From positions 62,001 to 126,000 of the forward strand of contig NZ_KQ948554.1 in NCBI RefSeq assembly GCF_001514125.1: DNA of 64,000 nucleotides, read 5' to 3'. Origin of the DNA: Streptomyces longwoodensis. GTDB lineage: Bacteria > Actinomycetota > Actinomycetes > Streptomycetales > Streptomycetaceae. The translations under genes were made by a program, and so were the position numbers. Positions 7,922-15,949 of the stretch are shown here, in pieces (position 1 is the first letter of the stretch; each line of letters starts with the position of its first letter). A model generated the notes under the pieces. That model had not been told where the DNA came from, made no database searches, and worked only from the letters and a program-made list of their open reading frames with translations.

Positions 7922-10900
7922 GTGCCGGGTTTCACGCATCTGCACACCGTCTCCGGGTTCTCCCTGCGCCACGGCGCCTCGCACCCCGAGCGGCTGGCCG
8001 AGCGCGCCGCCGAGCGGGGCATGGACGCCCTCGCCCTGACCGACCGCGACACCGTCGCCGGGGCGGTCCGCTTCGCCAAGGCCGCCGCCGGGGCGGGCGT
8101 CCGGCCGCTCTTCGGGGTGGACCTCGCGGTGGCCCCGCCGGAGCCGCCCGGGCGCACCCAGGAGCGCGGCCGGCGCCGTACCCCCGTGCGCGGCGGTGCC
8201 TTCGTCGACGAGTCGACCCCCCGGGTCACCTTCCTGGCCCGGGACGGCGCCCGGGGCTGGGCCGACCTGTGCCGGCTCGTCTCGGCGGCCCACGCGGGCG
8301 CCGGACCCGCGGCACCGGCCACGCCGCCCGGACCGGGCGGTCCCACGGCCGGCACCCCCCTGCTGACCTGGGCCGACAACCACGCCGAGGGGCTGACCGT
8401 ACTGCTCGGCCCCGGCTCCGACGTCGGCCGCGCCCTCGCCGCGGGCCGCCCCGACCGCGCCGCGCGGCTCCTCGCCCCCTGGCGCGAGGTCTACGGCGAC
8501 GCCCTGCGCCTGGAGGCCGTCTGGCACGGGCGCGAGGGCACCGGGCCCGGCTCGCTGCGCCTGGCCGCCCGTACCGTCGGCTTCGCCGCCGAGCAGCGGG
8601 TCCGGCCCGTGCTCAGCAACGCCGTCCGCTACGCCGACCCCGGCCAGGGCCCGGTCGCCGACGTGCTGGACGCCGCCCGGCGGCTGGTGCCCATCGACCC
8701 CACCAAGGAGCTGGACTCCGGGGAGGCCTGGCTCAAGGACCCGGAGGCCATGCTGCACGCGGCCGAGCGGATCGTGGCGGCCGCGGGCTTCCGGCGCGAG
8801 GCCGCCCACCGGCTGCTGGAGCAGACCGCGGCGACGGCCGCCGCCTGCCGCGTCGACCCCGAGGACGACCTCGGCATGGGCAGCGTCCACTTCCCCGAGG
8901 CGCACCTGGTCGGCGCGGGCCGGCGCACCGCACAGCGGACGCTCGCCTCCCGGGCCGTCGCCGGGATGGTGCGGCGCGGCTACACCGGCCGCCGCGCCTA
9001 CTGGGAGCGGATGCACCACGAGCTGGACATCATCGCCCACCACGGCTTCGCCTCCTACTTCCTGACGGTCGCCCAAGTGGTGGACGACGTGCGGGACATG
9101 GGCATCCGGGTCGCCGCGCGCGGGTCCGGCGCCGGCTCCCTGGTCAACCACCTCCTGGGCATCGCCCACGCCGACCCGGTCGAGCACGGGCTGCTGATGG
9201 AGCGCTTCCTGTCCAAGGAGCGCGTCGTGCTGCCCGACATCGACATCGACGTGGAGTCCGCGCGCCGGCTCGAGGTCTACCGCGCGATCATCGGCCGGTT
9301 CGGCACCGAGCGGGTCGCGACGGTCGCGATGCCGGAGACGTACCGCGTCCGCCACGCGATCCGCGACGTCGGCGCCGCCCTGTCCCTGGACCCGGCGGAC
9401 ATCGACCGCATCGCCAAGTCCTTCCCGCACGTCCGCGCCCGCGACGCCCGCGCGGCCCTGGACGAACTGCCCGAGCTGAAGCGGCTGGCCGGGGAACGGG
9501 ACCGGTACGGCAGGCTGTGGGAGCTGGTCGAGGCCCTCGACGCCCTGCCGCGCGGGGTCGCCATGCACCCGTGCGGGGTGCTGCTGTCCGACGCCTCCCT
9601 GCTGTCCCGTACGCCGGTGGTGCCGACCAGCGGTGAGGGTTTCCCCATGTCCCAGTTCGACAAGGACGACGTGGAGGACCTCGGGCTGCTCAAGCTGGAC
9701 GTGCTGGGCGTGCGGATGCAGTCGGCGATGGCGCACGCGGTCGCGGAGGTGGCACGGGCCACGGGCGAGGAGGTCGACCTGGACGGGGTGCCGCCCGGCG
9801 ACCCGGAGACGTACCGGCTCATCCGCTCCACCGAGACGCTGGGCTGCTTCCAGATCGAGTCACCGGGCCAGCGCGACCTGGTGGGGCGCCTGCAGCCGGC
9901 CGGCTTCCACGACCTGGTCGTCGACATCTCGCTGTTCCGGCCCGGCCCGGTCGCCGCCGACATGGTGCGGCCGTTCATCGAGGCGCGGCACGGACGGGCC
10001 CCGGTCCGCTACCCGCACCCCGACCTGGAGGAGCCGCTGAAGGGCACGTACGGGGTCGTGGTCTTCCACGAGCAGGTCATCGACATCGTGGCGATCATGA
10101 CCGGCTGCGGGCGCGGCGAGGCCGACCGGGTCCGGCGCGGGCTGTCCGACCCCGGGTCGCAGGCCCGGATCAAGATCTGGTTCGCCCAGCACGCGGCGGC
10201 CCGCGGCTACGACGCGGAAACGATTCGGCGGACCTGGGAGATCGTCGAGGCGTTCGGCAGCTACGGCTTCTGCAAGGCGCACGCGGTGGCCTTCGCCGTC
10301 CCGACGTACCAGTCGGCGTGGCTGAAGGCCCACCACCCGGCCGCCTTCTACGCCGGGCTGCTCACCCACGACCCGGGGATGTACCCCAAGCGGCTGCTGC
10401 TCGCGGACGCCAGGCGGCGCGGGGTGCCGATCCTGCCGCTGGACGTGAACGCGTCCGGCGTCACCCACCAGATCGAACTGGTGTCTGAATCCAAGGAATC
10501 CAAGGAATCCAAGGAAGCCGGGGAAGCCGGGGAAGCCGGGGAAGCCGGGGGATCCGGGCGGCCGGAGGGGTCCGGCGGGGTGTGGGGACTGCGGCTCGCC
10601 CTCTCCGACGTGCACGGCATCAGCGAGGCGGAGGCCGCGCGGATCGCCGAGGGCCGGCCGTACGCCTCGCTGCTGGACTTCTGGGAGCGGGCCCGCCCGA
10701 GCCGGCCGATCGCCGCACGGCTCGCCCAGGTCGGCGCGCTGGACGCGTTCGGCGCCAACCGGCGCGACCTGCAACTGCACCTGACCGAGCTGCACCGGGG
10801 CACCCGCAGCGGGGGCGGCGAGCAGCTCCCGCTGGCCGGGGGACGCAGGACCGCGTCGGCCGGGCTGCCGGACCTGTCCTCCGCGGAGCGGCTCAGCGCC

Positions 10901-11563
10901 GAGCTCGGCGTGCTCTCCATGGACGCCTCGCGCAACCTGATGGACGACCACCGGGAGTTCCTCACCGAGCTGGGCGTCGTCTCCGCGCGCCGGCTGCGCG
11001 AGGTGCGGAACGGGGAGACCGTGCTGGTCGCGGGCGCCAAGGCGGCCACCCAGACCCCGCCGATCCGCTCCGGCAGGCGGGTCATCTTCACCACCCTGGA
11101 CGACGGCACCGGCCTGGTCGACCTCGCCTTCTTCGACGACTCCCACGACACCTGCGCGCACACCGTCTTCCACTCCTGGCTGCTGCTGGTGCGCGGAGTG
11201 GTCCAGCGGCGCGGGCCGCGCAGCTTCAGCGTCGTGGGCGCGGCCGCCTGGAACCTCGCCGACCTGATCGAACTGCGCGCCGAGGGCGGCCTCGACGAGG
11301 TCGCGGCCCGGCTGGCGCGGACGCCCGCCGCCGTCGACGGCGCCCCGCCGGCCGACGGCGAGGGCGCGGCCCGGGCCCGCCTCGCCGGTTCGGACGGCCG
11401 GCCGGCGCCCGCGGGCTCCGCGGCGCGCGACCCGATGGAGGAACGGAAGATCCGCATGTCCACGGGGTACGAGATGCACCCCTGGGCGGATCTGCGCCCC
11501 GCGGGCGAAGGGCCCGCGGTGGGAAGGAAGTTGTGGCACCAGAGTCCGGGGAGTGCGGGATGA
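7922..11563 (+). CDS. dnaE2: Error-prone DNA polymerase III alpha subunit DnaE2
   Basis: The protein has 1213 residues from GTG 7922, chosen because GGGAGG lies at 7911-7916 with 5-base spacing; in-frame GTGs at 7892, 7907 and 7916 are less well placed. An N-terminal PHP domain begins with HLHTVSGFSLRHGAS. The polymerase active-site acids are in LPDIDIDVESARR (about residue 440). The C-terminus holds helix-hairpin-helix and OB-fold regions (TVLVAGAKAATQ, LDDGTGLVDLAFF). The length is that of the DnaE2 class rather than the replicative DnaE1. DnaE2 enzymes carry out damage-induced mutagenic synthesis with an ImuB-type partner, and such a partner overlaps its stop codon. A glutamate/glycine-rich tandem repeat interrupts it near residue 860. 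Confidence 0.95.
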   Translation: MPGFTHLHTVSGFSLRHGASHPERLAERAAERGMDALALTDRDTVAGAVRFAKAAAGAGVRPLFGVDLAVAPPEPPGRTQERGRRRTPVRGGAFVDESTPRVTFLARDGARGWADLCRLVSAAHAGAGPAAPATPPGPGGPTAGTPLLTWADNHAEGLTVLLGPGSDVGRALAAGRPDRAARLLAPWREVYGDALRLEAVWHGREGTGPGSLRLAARTVGFAAEQRVRPVLSNAVRYADPGQGPVADVLDAARRLVPIDPTKELDSGEAWLKDPEAMLHAAERIVAAAGFRREAAHRLLEQTAATAAACRVDPEDDLGMGSVHFPEAHLVGAGRRTAQRTLASRAVAGMVRRGYTGRRAYWERMHHELDIIAHHGFASYFLTVAQVVDDVRDMGIRVAARGSGAGSLVNHLLGIAHADPVEHGLLMERFLSKERVVLPDIDIDVESARRLEVYRAIIGRFGTERVATVAMPETYRVRHAIRDVGAALSLDPADIDRIAKSFPHVRARDARAALDELPELKRLAGERDRYGRLWELVEALDALPRGVAMHPCGVLLSDASLLSRTPVVPTSGEGFPMSQFDKDDVEDLGLLKLDVLGVRMQSAMAHAVAEVARATGEEVDLDGVPPGDPETYRLIRSTETLGCFQIESPGQRDLVGRLQPAGFHDLVVDISLFRPGPVAADMVRPFIEARHGRAPVRYPHPDLEEPLKGTYGVVVFHEQVIDIVAIMTGCGRGEADRVRRGLSDPGSQARIKIWFAQHAAARGYDAETIRRTWEIVEAFGSYGFCKAHAVAFAVPTYQSAWLKAHHPAAFYAGLLTHDPGMYPKRLLLADARRRGVPILPLDVNASGVTHQIELVSESKESKESKEAGEAGEAGEAGGSGRPEGSGGVWGLRLALSDVHGISEAEAARIAEGRPYASLLDFWERARPSRPIAARLAQVGALDAFGANRRDLQLHLTELHRGTRSGGGEQLPLAGGRRTASAGLPDLSSAERLSAELGVLSMDASRNLMDDHREFLTELGVVSARRLREVRNGETVLVAGAKAATQTPPIRSGRRVIFTTLDDGTGLVDLAFFDDSHDTCAHTVFHSWLLLVRGVVQRRGPRSFSVVGAAAWNLADLIELRAEGGLDEVAARLARTPAAVDGAPPADGEGAARARLAGSDGRPAPAGSAARDPMEERKIRMSTGYEMHPWADLRPAGEGPAVGRKLWHQSPGSAG
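10487..10549 (+). repeat. Nine-base tandem repeat inside dnaE2
   Basis: Seven in-frame units: three GAATCCAAG (10487-10513) followed by four GAAGCCGGG (10514-10549). They encode three ESK units then EAG units, a charged flexible linker around residues 856-876 between the fingers and the helix-hairpin-helix part. The length is a multiple of three, so changes in copy number keep the frame. Confidence 0.95.
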
Positions 11564-12534
11564 CCATCCTCTGCGTACGTTTCCAGCTGCCGCCGATGTA
11601 CGAGGCGGCCCTGCCGGGGCTGCTCGGACTGCTCGAGGAGTTCACCCCCGTCGTCGAGGCGCTGCCACCGGACACGGCACTGGCCGACCTGCGGGGCGCC
11701 GAACGCTACTTCGGCCGCACCGCCGTCGAACTGGCCTCGGTGATCCGGGTGCGCGCCCTCGCCCTGCACGGCGTGGACTGCGCGATCGGCGCCGGCCCGG
11801 GTCCGCTGCTGGCCCGCATGGCGCTGCGCGACGCCCGGCCCGGACTGACCCGCGCGGTGCCCGGGGACCCGGACGGCATCGCGGAGTTCCTCGCCGGCCG
11901 GCCGGTCGCCGCGCTGCCCGGCGTCGGGCCCGCGACCGCCCGCACCCTGGACGAGTACGGCCTGGACACCCTCGGCCGGGTCGCCGCCGCGCCGCTGTCC
12001 ACGCTCCAGCGCCTGATCGGCGCGAAGGCGGGCCGCGAACTGCGCGAGAAGGCCAACGGCATCGACCGCGGCCGGGTCGTCCCCAACGGGATCTCCCGCT
12101 CCCTGGTCACCGAACGCCCCTTCGAGCGCGACGAGCTGGACCCGGACCGGCACCGCCGCGCCCTGCTCTCGGCCGCCGAGGAGATCGGCACCCGGCTGCG
12201 CGCCGTGGAGAAGGTCTGCCGCACGCTCACCCTCACCGTGCGCTACGCCGACCGGTCCGCCACCACCCGCAGCCGCACCCTCAGCGAACCGACCGCGCAC
12301 TCGGCGGACCTGACCAAGACGGCCTACGGGCTGTACGAGGCGCTGGGTCTCCAGCGGGCCCGGGTCCGCGTGCTGGCCCTGCGCGCCGAGGGGCTCGCCC
12401 CCGCCGACCGGGCGGCCCACCAGCTCACCTTCGACCCGGTCGACGAGAAGGTCCGCCGCATCGAGGAGGTCGCCGACCGCGCCCGCGCGAAGTTCGGGCC
12501 GCGCGCGGTGATACCGGGGTCGCTGGCCGCGTGA
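11560..12534 (+). CDS. Catalytically degenerate Y-family polymerase homologue (ImuB/DinP-like)
   Basis: A 324-residue protein. Its ATG overlaps the dnaE2 stop (ATGA). It has a DinB-like thumb helix-hairpin-helix (ALPGVGPATARTLDEYGL) and little finger (LTLTVRYADRSATTRSRTL), and ends with a clamp-motif-like HQLTFD and a C-terminal RARAKFGPRAVI block. The palm is abnormal. The first catalytic strand, normally HVDMDAFF, reads CVRFQLPP. About 50 residues before the second motif are missing. The usual SLDEAYLD is PPDTALADL, so the catalytic Glu is Thr. It probably cannot polymerise and may act like ImuB, linking DnaE2 to the sliding clamp. No imuA-like gene is adjacent. Confidence 0.85.
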   Translation: MTILCVRFQLPPMYEAALPGLLGLLEEFTPVVEALPPDTALADLRGAERYFGRTAVELASVIRVRALALHGVDCAIGAGPGPLLARMALRDARPGLTRAVPGDPDGIAEFLAGRPVAALPGVGPATARTLDEYGLDTLGRVAAAPLSTLQRLIGAKAGRELREKANGIDRGRVVPNGISRSLVTERPFERDELDPDRHRRALLSAAEEIGTRLRAVEKVCRTLTLTVRYADRSATTRSRTLSEPTAHSADLTKTAYGLYEALGLQRARVRVLALRAEGLAPADRAAHQLTFDPVDEKVRRIEEVADRARAKFGPRAVIPGSLAA

Positions 12535-12551
12535 GCCGCGCGGGGCGCGCG

Positions 12552-12572
12552 CCGGCCGGGCGGACCGGCCGG
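12552..12572. terminator. Bidirectional hairpin between imuB-like gene and cupin gene
   Basis: An inverted repeat CCGGCCGG / CCGGCCGG with a 5-base loop, between the convergent stops of the polymerase-like gene (12534) and the cupin gene (12582). Confidence 0.55.
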
Positions 12573-12581
12573 TCCGTGCCG

Positions 12582-12956
12582 TCAGTTGGCCCACGGCGGC
12601 ACCAGGCGGGTGCCGTCGGCCAGTTCGGCCTCCAGGCCGACCGAGGTGGTGACCCAGGACAGCGCGGTGTGGTCGGTGGGGTTCTCCACGGCGAGGGTCG
12701 TGCCGGCGTGCACGATCACCGTGTCCCCGGCGCCGATCCGCTCGGTGCGGCCGTCCAGGGTCATCAGCAGCTCGCCGACGAGCAGGTGGAAGACCTCCTC
12801 CCGGGAGACCGTGTGCGCGGGGGCCCGGGTGCCCGCCGGGATCTCCCCCCGCCAGGCGCACAGCTCCCTGCTCCCGGACAGCGGACTGGCGTACGAGACG
12901 AAACGGGCGCCGTGGACCTCGTGGGTGACGGCCTCGGACGAGCGGACGACGGGCAT
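12582..12956 (-). CDS. Small cupin-domain protein
   Basis: A single-domain cupin of 124 residues. The cupin motifs can be traced: a metal-binding-type stretch around PAHTVSREEVFHLLVGELLMTLDG, and a second part with GAGDTVIVHAGTTLAVENPTDH. GAAGGAGA lies 7 bases upstream of the ATG, a strong ribosome site. It is divergent from a MarR gene; the shared 93-base intergenic region carries two palindromic operators, so the MarR protein probably controls it. Such cupins bind small ligands or metals or act as simple dioxygenases. The substrate here is unknown. Confidence 0.85.
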   Translation of the reverse strand: MPVVRSSEAVTHEVHGARFVSYASPLSGSRELCAWRGEIPAGTRAPAHTVSREEVFHLLVGELLMTLDGRTERIGAGDTVIVHAGTTLAVENPTDHTALSWVTTSVGLEAELADGTRLVPPWAN

Positions 12957-12980
12957 GGCGGATCTCCTTCGGAGAGGGCA

Positions 12981-13024
12981 ATTGGTCAAGCTGCTTGTCC
13001 ATATCGTCAAGCAGCTTGACCAAT
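12981..13024. promoter_or_regulatory. Double MarR-type operator
   Basis: Two 11-base palindromes, CAAGCTGCTTG (12987-12997) and CAAGCAGCTTG (13008-13018), are centred 21 bases apart, two helical turns. Together with flanks they form a perfect 17-base inverted repeat (12981-12997 and 13008-13024) around a 10-base spacer. The position between divergent cupin and MarR genes fits autoregulation and control of the cupin gene. Confidence 0.8.
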
Positions 13025-13049
13025 GCGTCAAGGGTGTTTCAATGTCCGT

Positions 13050-13496
13050 GTGCAGAACTCCGACGCCATGGCCCTGTCCGCCGCCCTGCTCGCGGTGGCC
13101 GGTGACCTCACCCAGCGCATCCAGGAGGGGGTCGTGGCCCGCGGCTTCGCCGACCTGCGGCCCGCCCACGGCTTCGCCTTCGCGCGCCTCGCGCCCGGCG
13201 GCGCCACCGTCACCGACCTCGCCGCGCACCTCGGGGTGACCAAGCAGGCGGCCAGTCAGCTGGTCGAGGAGATCGTGCGCAAGGGGTACGCCGAGCGGCG
13301 GCCGCACCCCGGCGACGCGCGGGCCCGGTTGATCGTGCTGACCGAGCGGGGGTGGGCGTGCACCTCGGCGGCCGAGGAGGCGGCCGCCGAGGTGGTGGGG
13401 GACTGGGTCCGCACGCTCGGGGAGGGTGAAGTCGGCGCTTTGGGTGCCCGGTTGGCGCGGATCGCTCCCGGGGGACCCATTCGTCCCGCTTGGTGA
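13050..13496 (+). CDS. MarR family transcriptional regulator
   Basis: A 148-residue protein from GTG 13050. An ATG at 13023 is in frame but lies inside the operator palindrome. The winged helix is clear: DLAAHLGVTKQAASQLVEEIVRKGY followed by the wing ERRPHPGDARARLIVLTERG (about residues 58-102). The flanking helices would form the dimer interface. It probably represses itself and the divergent cupin gene through the adjacent double palindrome. The ligand is unknown. The start is uncertain because no good ribosome site is seen. Confidence 0.85.
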   Translation: MQNSDAMALSAALLAVAGDLTQRIQEGVVARGFADLRPAHGFAFARLAPGGATVTDLAAHLGVTKQAASQLVEEIVRKGYAERRPHPGDARARLIVLTERGWACTSAAEEAAAEVVGDWVRTLGEGEVGALGARLARIAPGGPIRPAW

Positions 13497-13508
13497 CGGA
13501 GTATCAGG

Positions 13509-13619
13509 ACTTCACGGAAGTTCCCGGTAGTTCACCGGACTTCACGGCTTGCCTGCTCATCGCCGGAAGTTTTACCGACGCGTAACTTCACGCGTGGGCT
13601 ACTCGCCCGTAACTTGACG
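13509..13619 (+). repeat. Direct repeats in the lipase promoter region
   Basis: ACTTCACGG occurs at 13509-13517 and 13539-13547, a 30-base spacing. CGTAACTTCACG (13581-13592) and CGTAACTTGACG (13608-13619) are 27 bases apart. They lie 80-190 bases upstream of the lipase start and may be activator-binding or promoter elements. This is inferred from position only. Confidence 0.45.
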
Positions 13620-13696
13620 AGTGAACAGCATCCCGTGATCCGGATCACAGGGCACCCCACCATCGCATCCCCCTTGAGCCGCAAGGAGATCACCCG

Positions 13697-14560
13697 ATGC
13701 TGCCCTGGAAGAGACTGCTCAGACCCCTCGCCGCGCTCGTCCTGACCGCCGCGGTCGCCACCCTCCCCGCCGCCGGCACCGCCCAGGCCGCCACCGCTCC
13801 CTCCAGCGGCTGGAACGACTACTCCTGCAAGCCCTCCGCCGCACACCCCCGCCCCGTCGTCCTCGTCCACGGCACCCTCGGCAACTCCGTCGACAACTGG
13901 CTGGGCCTCGCGCCCTACCTGACGAGCCGCGGCTACTGCGTCTTCTCCCTCGACTACGGGCAGCTCGACGGCGTCCCGCTCTTCCACGGCCTCGGCCCGA
14001 TCGACCGGTCGGCCGCGCAGCTGTCCGTGTTCGTCGACAAGGTGCTCTCCGCCACCGGAGCCGCCGAGGCCGACCTCGTCGGCCACTCGCAGGGCGGCAT
14101 GATGCCGCGCTACTACCTCAAGTTCCTCGGCGGCGCCGCCAAGGTGAACGCCCTCGTCGGCATCGCCCCCGACAACCACGGCACGACCCTCAGCGGCCTG
14201 ACCAACCTGCTGCCGTACTTCCCCGGCGCCGAGGACCTGCTCAAGGCCACCACACCCGGCCTCGCCGACCAGATCGTCGGCTCCGCCTTCCTGACCAAGC
14301 TCAACGCGGGCGGCGACACCGTCCCGGGCGTGCGCTACACGGTCATCGCCAGCCAGTACGACGAGGTGGTCACCCCCTGGCGGAGCCAGTACCTCAGCGG
14401 CTCCGACGTCCACAACGTCCTGCTCCAGGACCTGTGCCCGCTCGACCTGTCCGAGCACCTGGCGATCGGCCTGCTCGACCGGGTCGCCTTCCACGAGGTC
14501 GCCAACGCCCTCGACCCGGCCCACGCCACCGCCACCACCTGCGCGTCGGTCTTCAGCTGA
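13697..14560 (+). CDS. Secreted alpha/beta-hydrolase lipase (class 2 type)
   Basis: A 287-residue secreted lipase. A signal peptide of about 32 residues (basic MLPWKRLLRP, hydrophobic core, AQA cleavage site) is followed by the oxyanion strand PVVLVHGTLGNS and the nucleophile elbow VGHSQGGMMPRYY. The catalytic acid and histidine probably lie in SQYDEVVTP and in a C-terminal His such as HLAIGLLD. The family (PF01674) includes extracellular triacylglycerol lipases. AAGGAG stands 9 bases before the ATG. A hairpin terminator shared with the convergent AA10 gene follows. Confidence 0.92.
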   Translation: MLPWKRLLRPLAALVLTAAVATLPAAGTAQAATAPSSGWNDYSCKPSAAHPRPVVLVHGTLGNSVDNWLGLAPYLTSRGYCVFSLDYGQLDGVPLFHGLGPIDRSAAQLSVFVDKVLSATGAAEADLVGHSQGGMMPRYYLKFLGGAAKVNALVGIAPDNHGTTLSGLTNLLPYFPGAEDLLKATTPGLADQIVGSAFLTKLNAGGDTVPGVRYTVIASQYDEVVTPWRSQYLSGSDVHNVLLQDLCPLDLSEHLAIGLLDRVAFHEVANALDPAHATATTCASVFS

Positions 14561-14629
14561 GCCCGTGCCGACCCCCTGCTGAGCCCTGGCCGAGCCCGGC
14601 CCGCCGTGCGGGCGCCCGGGTGACGCCCG

Positions 14630-14668
14630 CCGGGGTCCGGCCCGCCTGAGCCGCCGGCCGGACCCCGG
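14630..14668. terminator. Bidirectional terminator, lipase / AA10 genes
   Basis: A perfect 13-base inverted repeat (14630-14642 and 14656-14668; arm CCGGGGTCCGGCC) with a 13-base loop between the convergent stops at 14560 and 14684. Confidence 0.8.
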
Positions 14669-14683
14669 AGTCGTGTCCGCCGC

Positions 14684-15781
14684 TCAGCGGCGGCCGCCCA
14701 CCGCCCGTCGCCGCACCGACGCGAACAGCGCCGCCGCGCCGAGGGCCAGGGCGCCCGCGCCGCCGATCGCGAGGTACGTCGTGCTGCTGTCGCCACCGGT
14801 CTCGGCCAGGCTGCGCGACGCACCGGCCGGCTGGGGCGCGTTGGCGTCGGCCGGAGCCGCGGGGGCCGCCGTCGCCGCGTCAGCGCCCGCCGCGCCGCTG
14901 TCGTCACCGGTGCCGCTGCCGCTGCCGTCGGCGCCCGCACCGCTGTCCGTGCCGTTGCCGGATCCGCCGTCCGTGCCGCCGTCCGTGCCGCTGCCGGCGC
15001 CGCTGTCCTCGCGCGGTGTCGGGTCCGTCGTCGTGGTCGCGTCGTCGTCGCCGTGGCCGTGGTGCTCGATCGTCGACTTGTCGGCACCGGCGTCGATCTG
15101 CTCCTGCGAGGGCGCCTCGGCGGACCCGCCCGCCGCCGCCCCGCCGAACGTCACGTCCGAGCACGAGTAGAACGCCTCCGGGCTGTCCGAGCGCTGCCAC
15201 ACCGCGTACAGCAGCTGGCGGCCGGAGCGCTGGGGGAGCGTGCCGGAGAAGGTGTAGAAGCCGCCCGCCGCGACCGGGTTCGTGGCCGTGGCCACCGGGT
15301 GCTCCAGGTCCAGGTCGGACCAGGCGAGCGGCTTCGTCGCGTCGTACCCCGGCTTGGTGAGGTAGACCTTGAAGGTGCCCCGGTGCGGGGCGGTCACGCG
15401 GTACTTGAAGGTGTACGCGCCGGCCCGCACGCCGGTCGCCGGCCAGTCGGCCCGGGCCAGGTCCAGGCCCTTGAACTCCTCGCTGTTCGCGCTGCACAGC
15501 TTCCCGTCCGGGATCAGCTGCTGGTGCCGCCCGTTCGCGTCGCCGATGCGGATGCCGTTCCAGTCGTACAGCGCCTGGGTGCCGCCCGCCGCGACCGCCG
15601 CCCGGCACGCGGCCGACTTCGGGCTCTCCGGGCCCTCCGCGTAGCACTGGGCGACCCGGCTGACCGGGTCGCCCATCGAGCCGTGCGCCGAGGCGGGGGA
15701 GGCGCACAGCGCGGTCAGGGCGAGCGGGGCGACACCCGTGAGGGCGATCGCGGCGGCGGTCGTACGGCGGCGGGCGGACAT
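14684..15781 (-). CDS. AA10 lytic polysaccharide monooxygenase with sortase anchor
   Basis: A 365-residue secreted protein. A signal peptide ends in SPASA, so His33 becomes the N-terminus of the mature HGSMGDPVSR sequence, the copper 'histidine brace' of AA10 enzymes. The catalytic domain runs to about residue 205 (KYRVTAPHRGTFKVYLTK, LYAVWQRSDSPEAFYSC). A serine/glycine/aspartate-rich spacer of about 110 residues follows, then LAETGG at 325-330, a hydrophobic helix and RRRAVGGRR. The LAxTG-helix-basic tail is the sorting signal for Streptomyces class E sortases. It probably cleaves chitin or cellulose while attached to the cell wall. Confidence 0.92.
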   Translation of the reverse strand: MSARRRTTAAAIALTGVAPLALTALCASPASAHGSMGDPVSRVAQCYAEGPESPKSAACRAAVAAGGTQALYDWNGIRIGDANGRHQQLIPDGKLCSANSEEFKGLDLARADWPATGVRAGAYTFKYRVTAPHRGTFKVYLTKPGYDATKPLAWSDLDLEHPVATATNPVAAGGFYTFSGTLPQRSGRQLLYAVWQRSDSPEAFYSCSDVTFGGAAAGGSAEAPSQEQIDAGADKSTIEHHGHGDDDATTTTDPTPREDSGAGSGTDGGTDGGSGNGTDSGAGADGSGSGTGDDSGAAGADAATAAPAAPADANAPQPAGASRSLAETGGDSSTTYLAIGGAGALALGAAALFASVRRRAVGGRR

Positions 15782-15949
15782 GCGGAACTCCTCGGAACGG
15801 TCCTGGAAACCGGGCTGGATCCCGTGGGGGCGATCAGCAAACTAGCCCCGGGCGGCCGGGAAATCGCCTGCTCGGGGCCGGTGGAGGAGATCCTTATGGT
15901 GCCGTTAAGGGAGTGTTGGGACTGCGCTGAGGTAGGTACCGTGCGCGGC

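Noticed and set aside
13023..13049. ATG 13023 as the start of the MarR gene
   Set aside because: It falls within the inverted-repeat operator and lacks a ribosome site; GTG 13050 is preferred, though not certain.
13532..14524. A 330-codon minus-strand frame over the lipase gene
   Set aside because: The plus-strand lipase has a signal peptide and GHSQGG motif; the opposite frame is a shadow.
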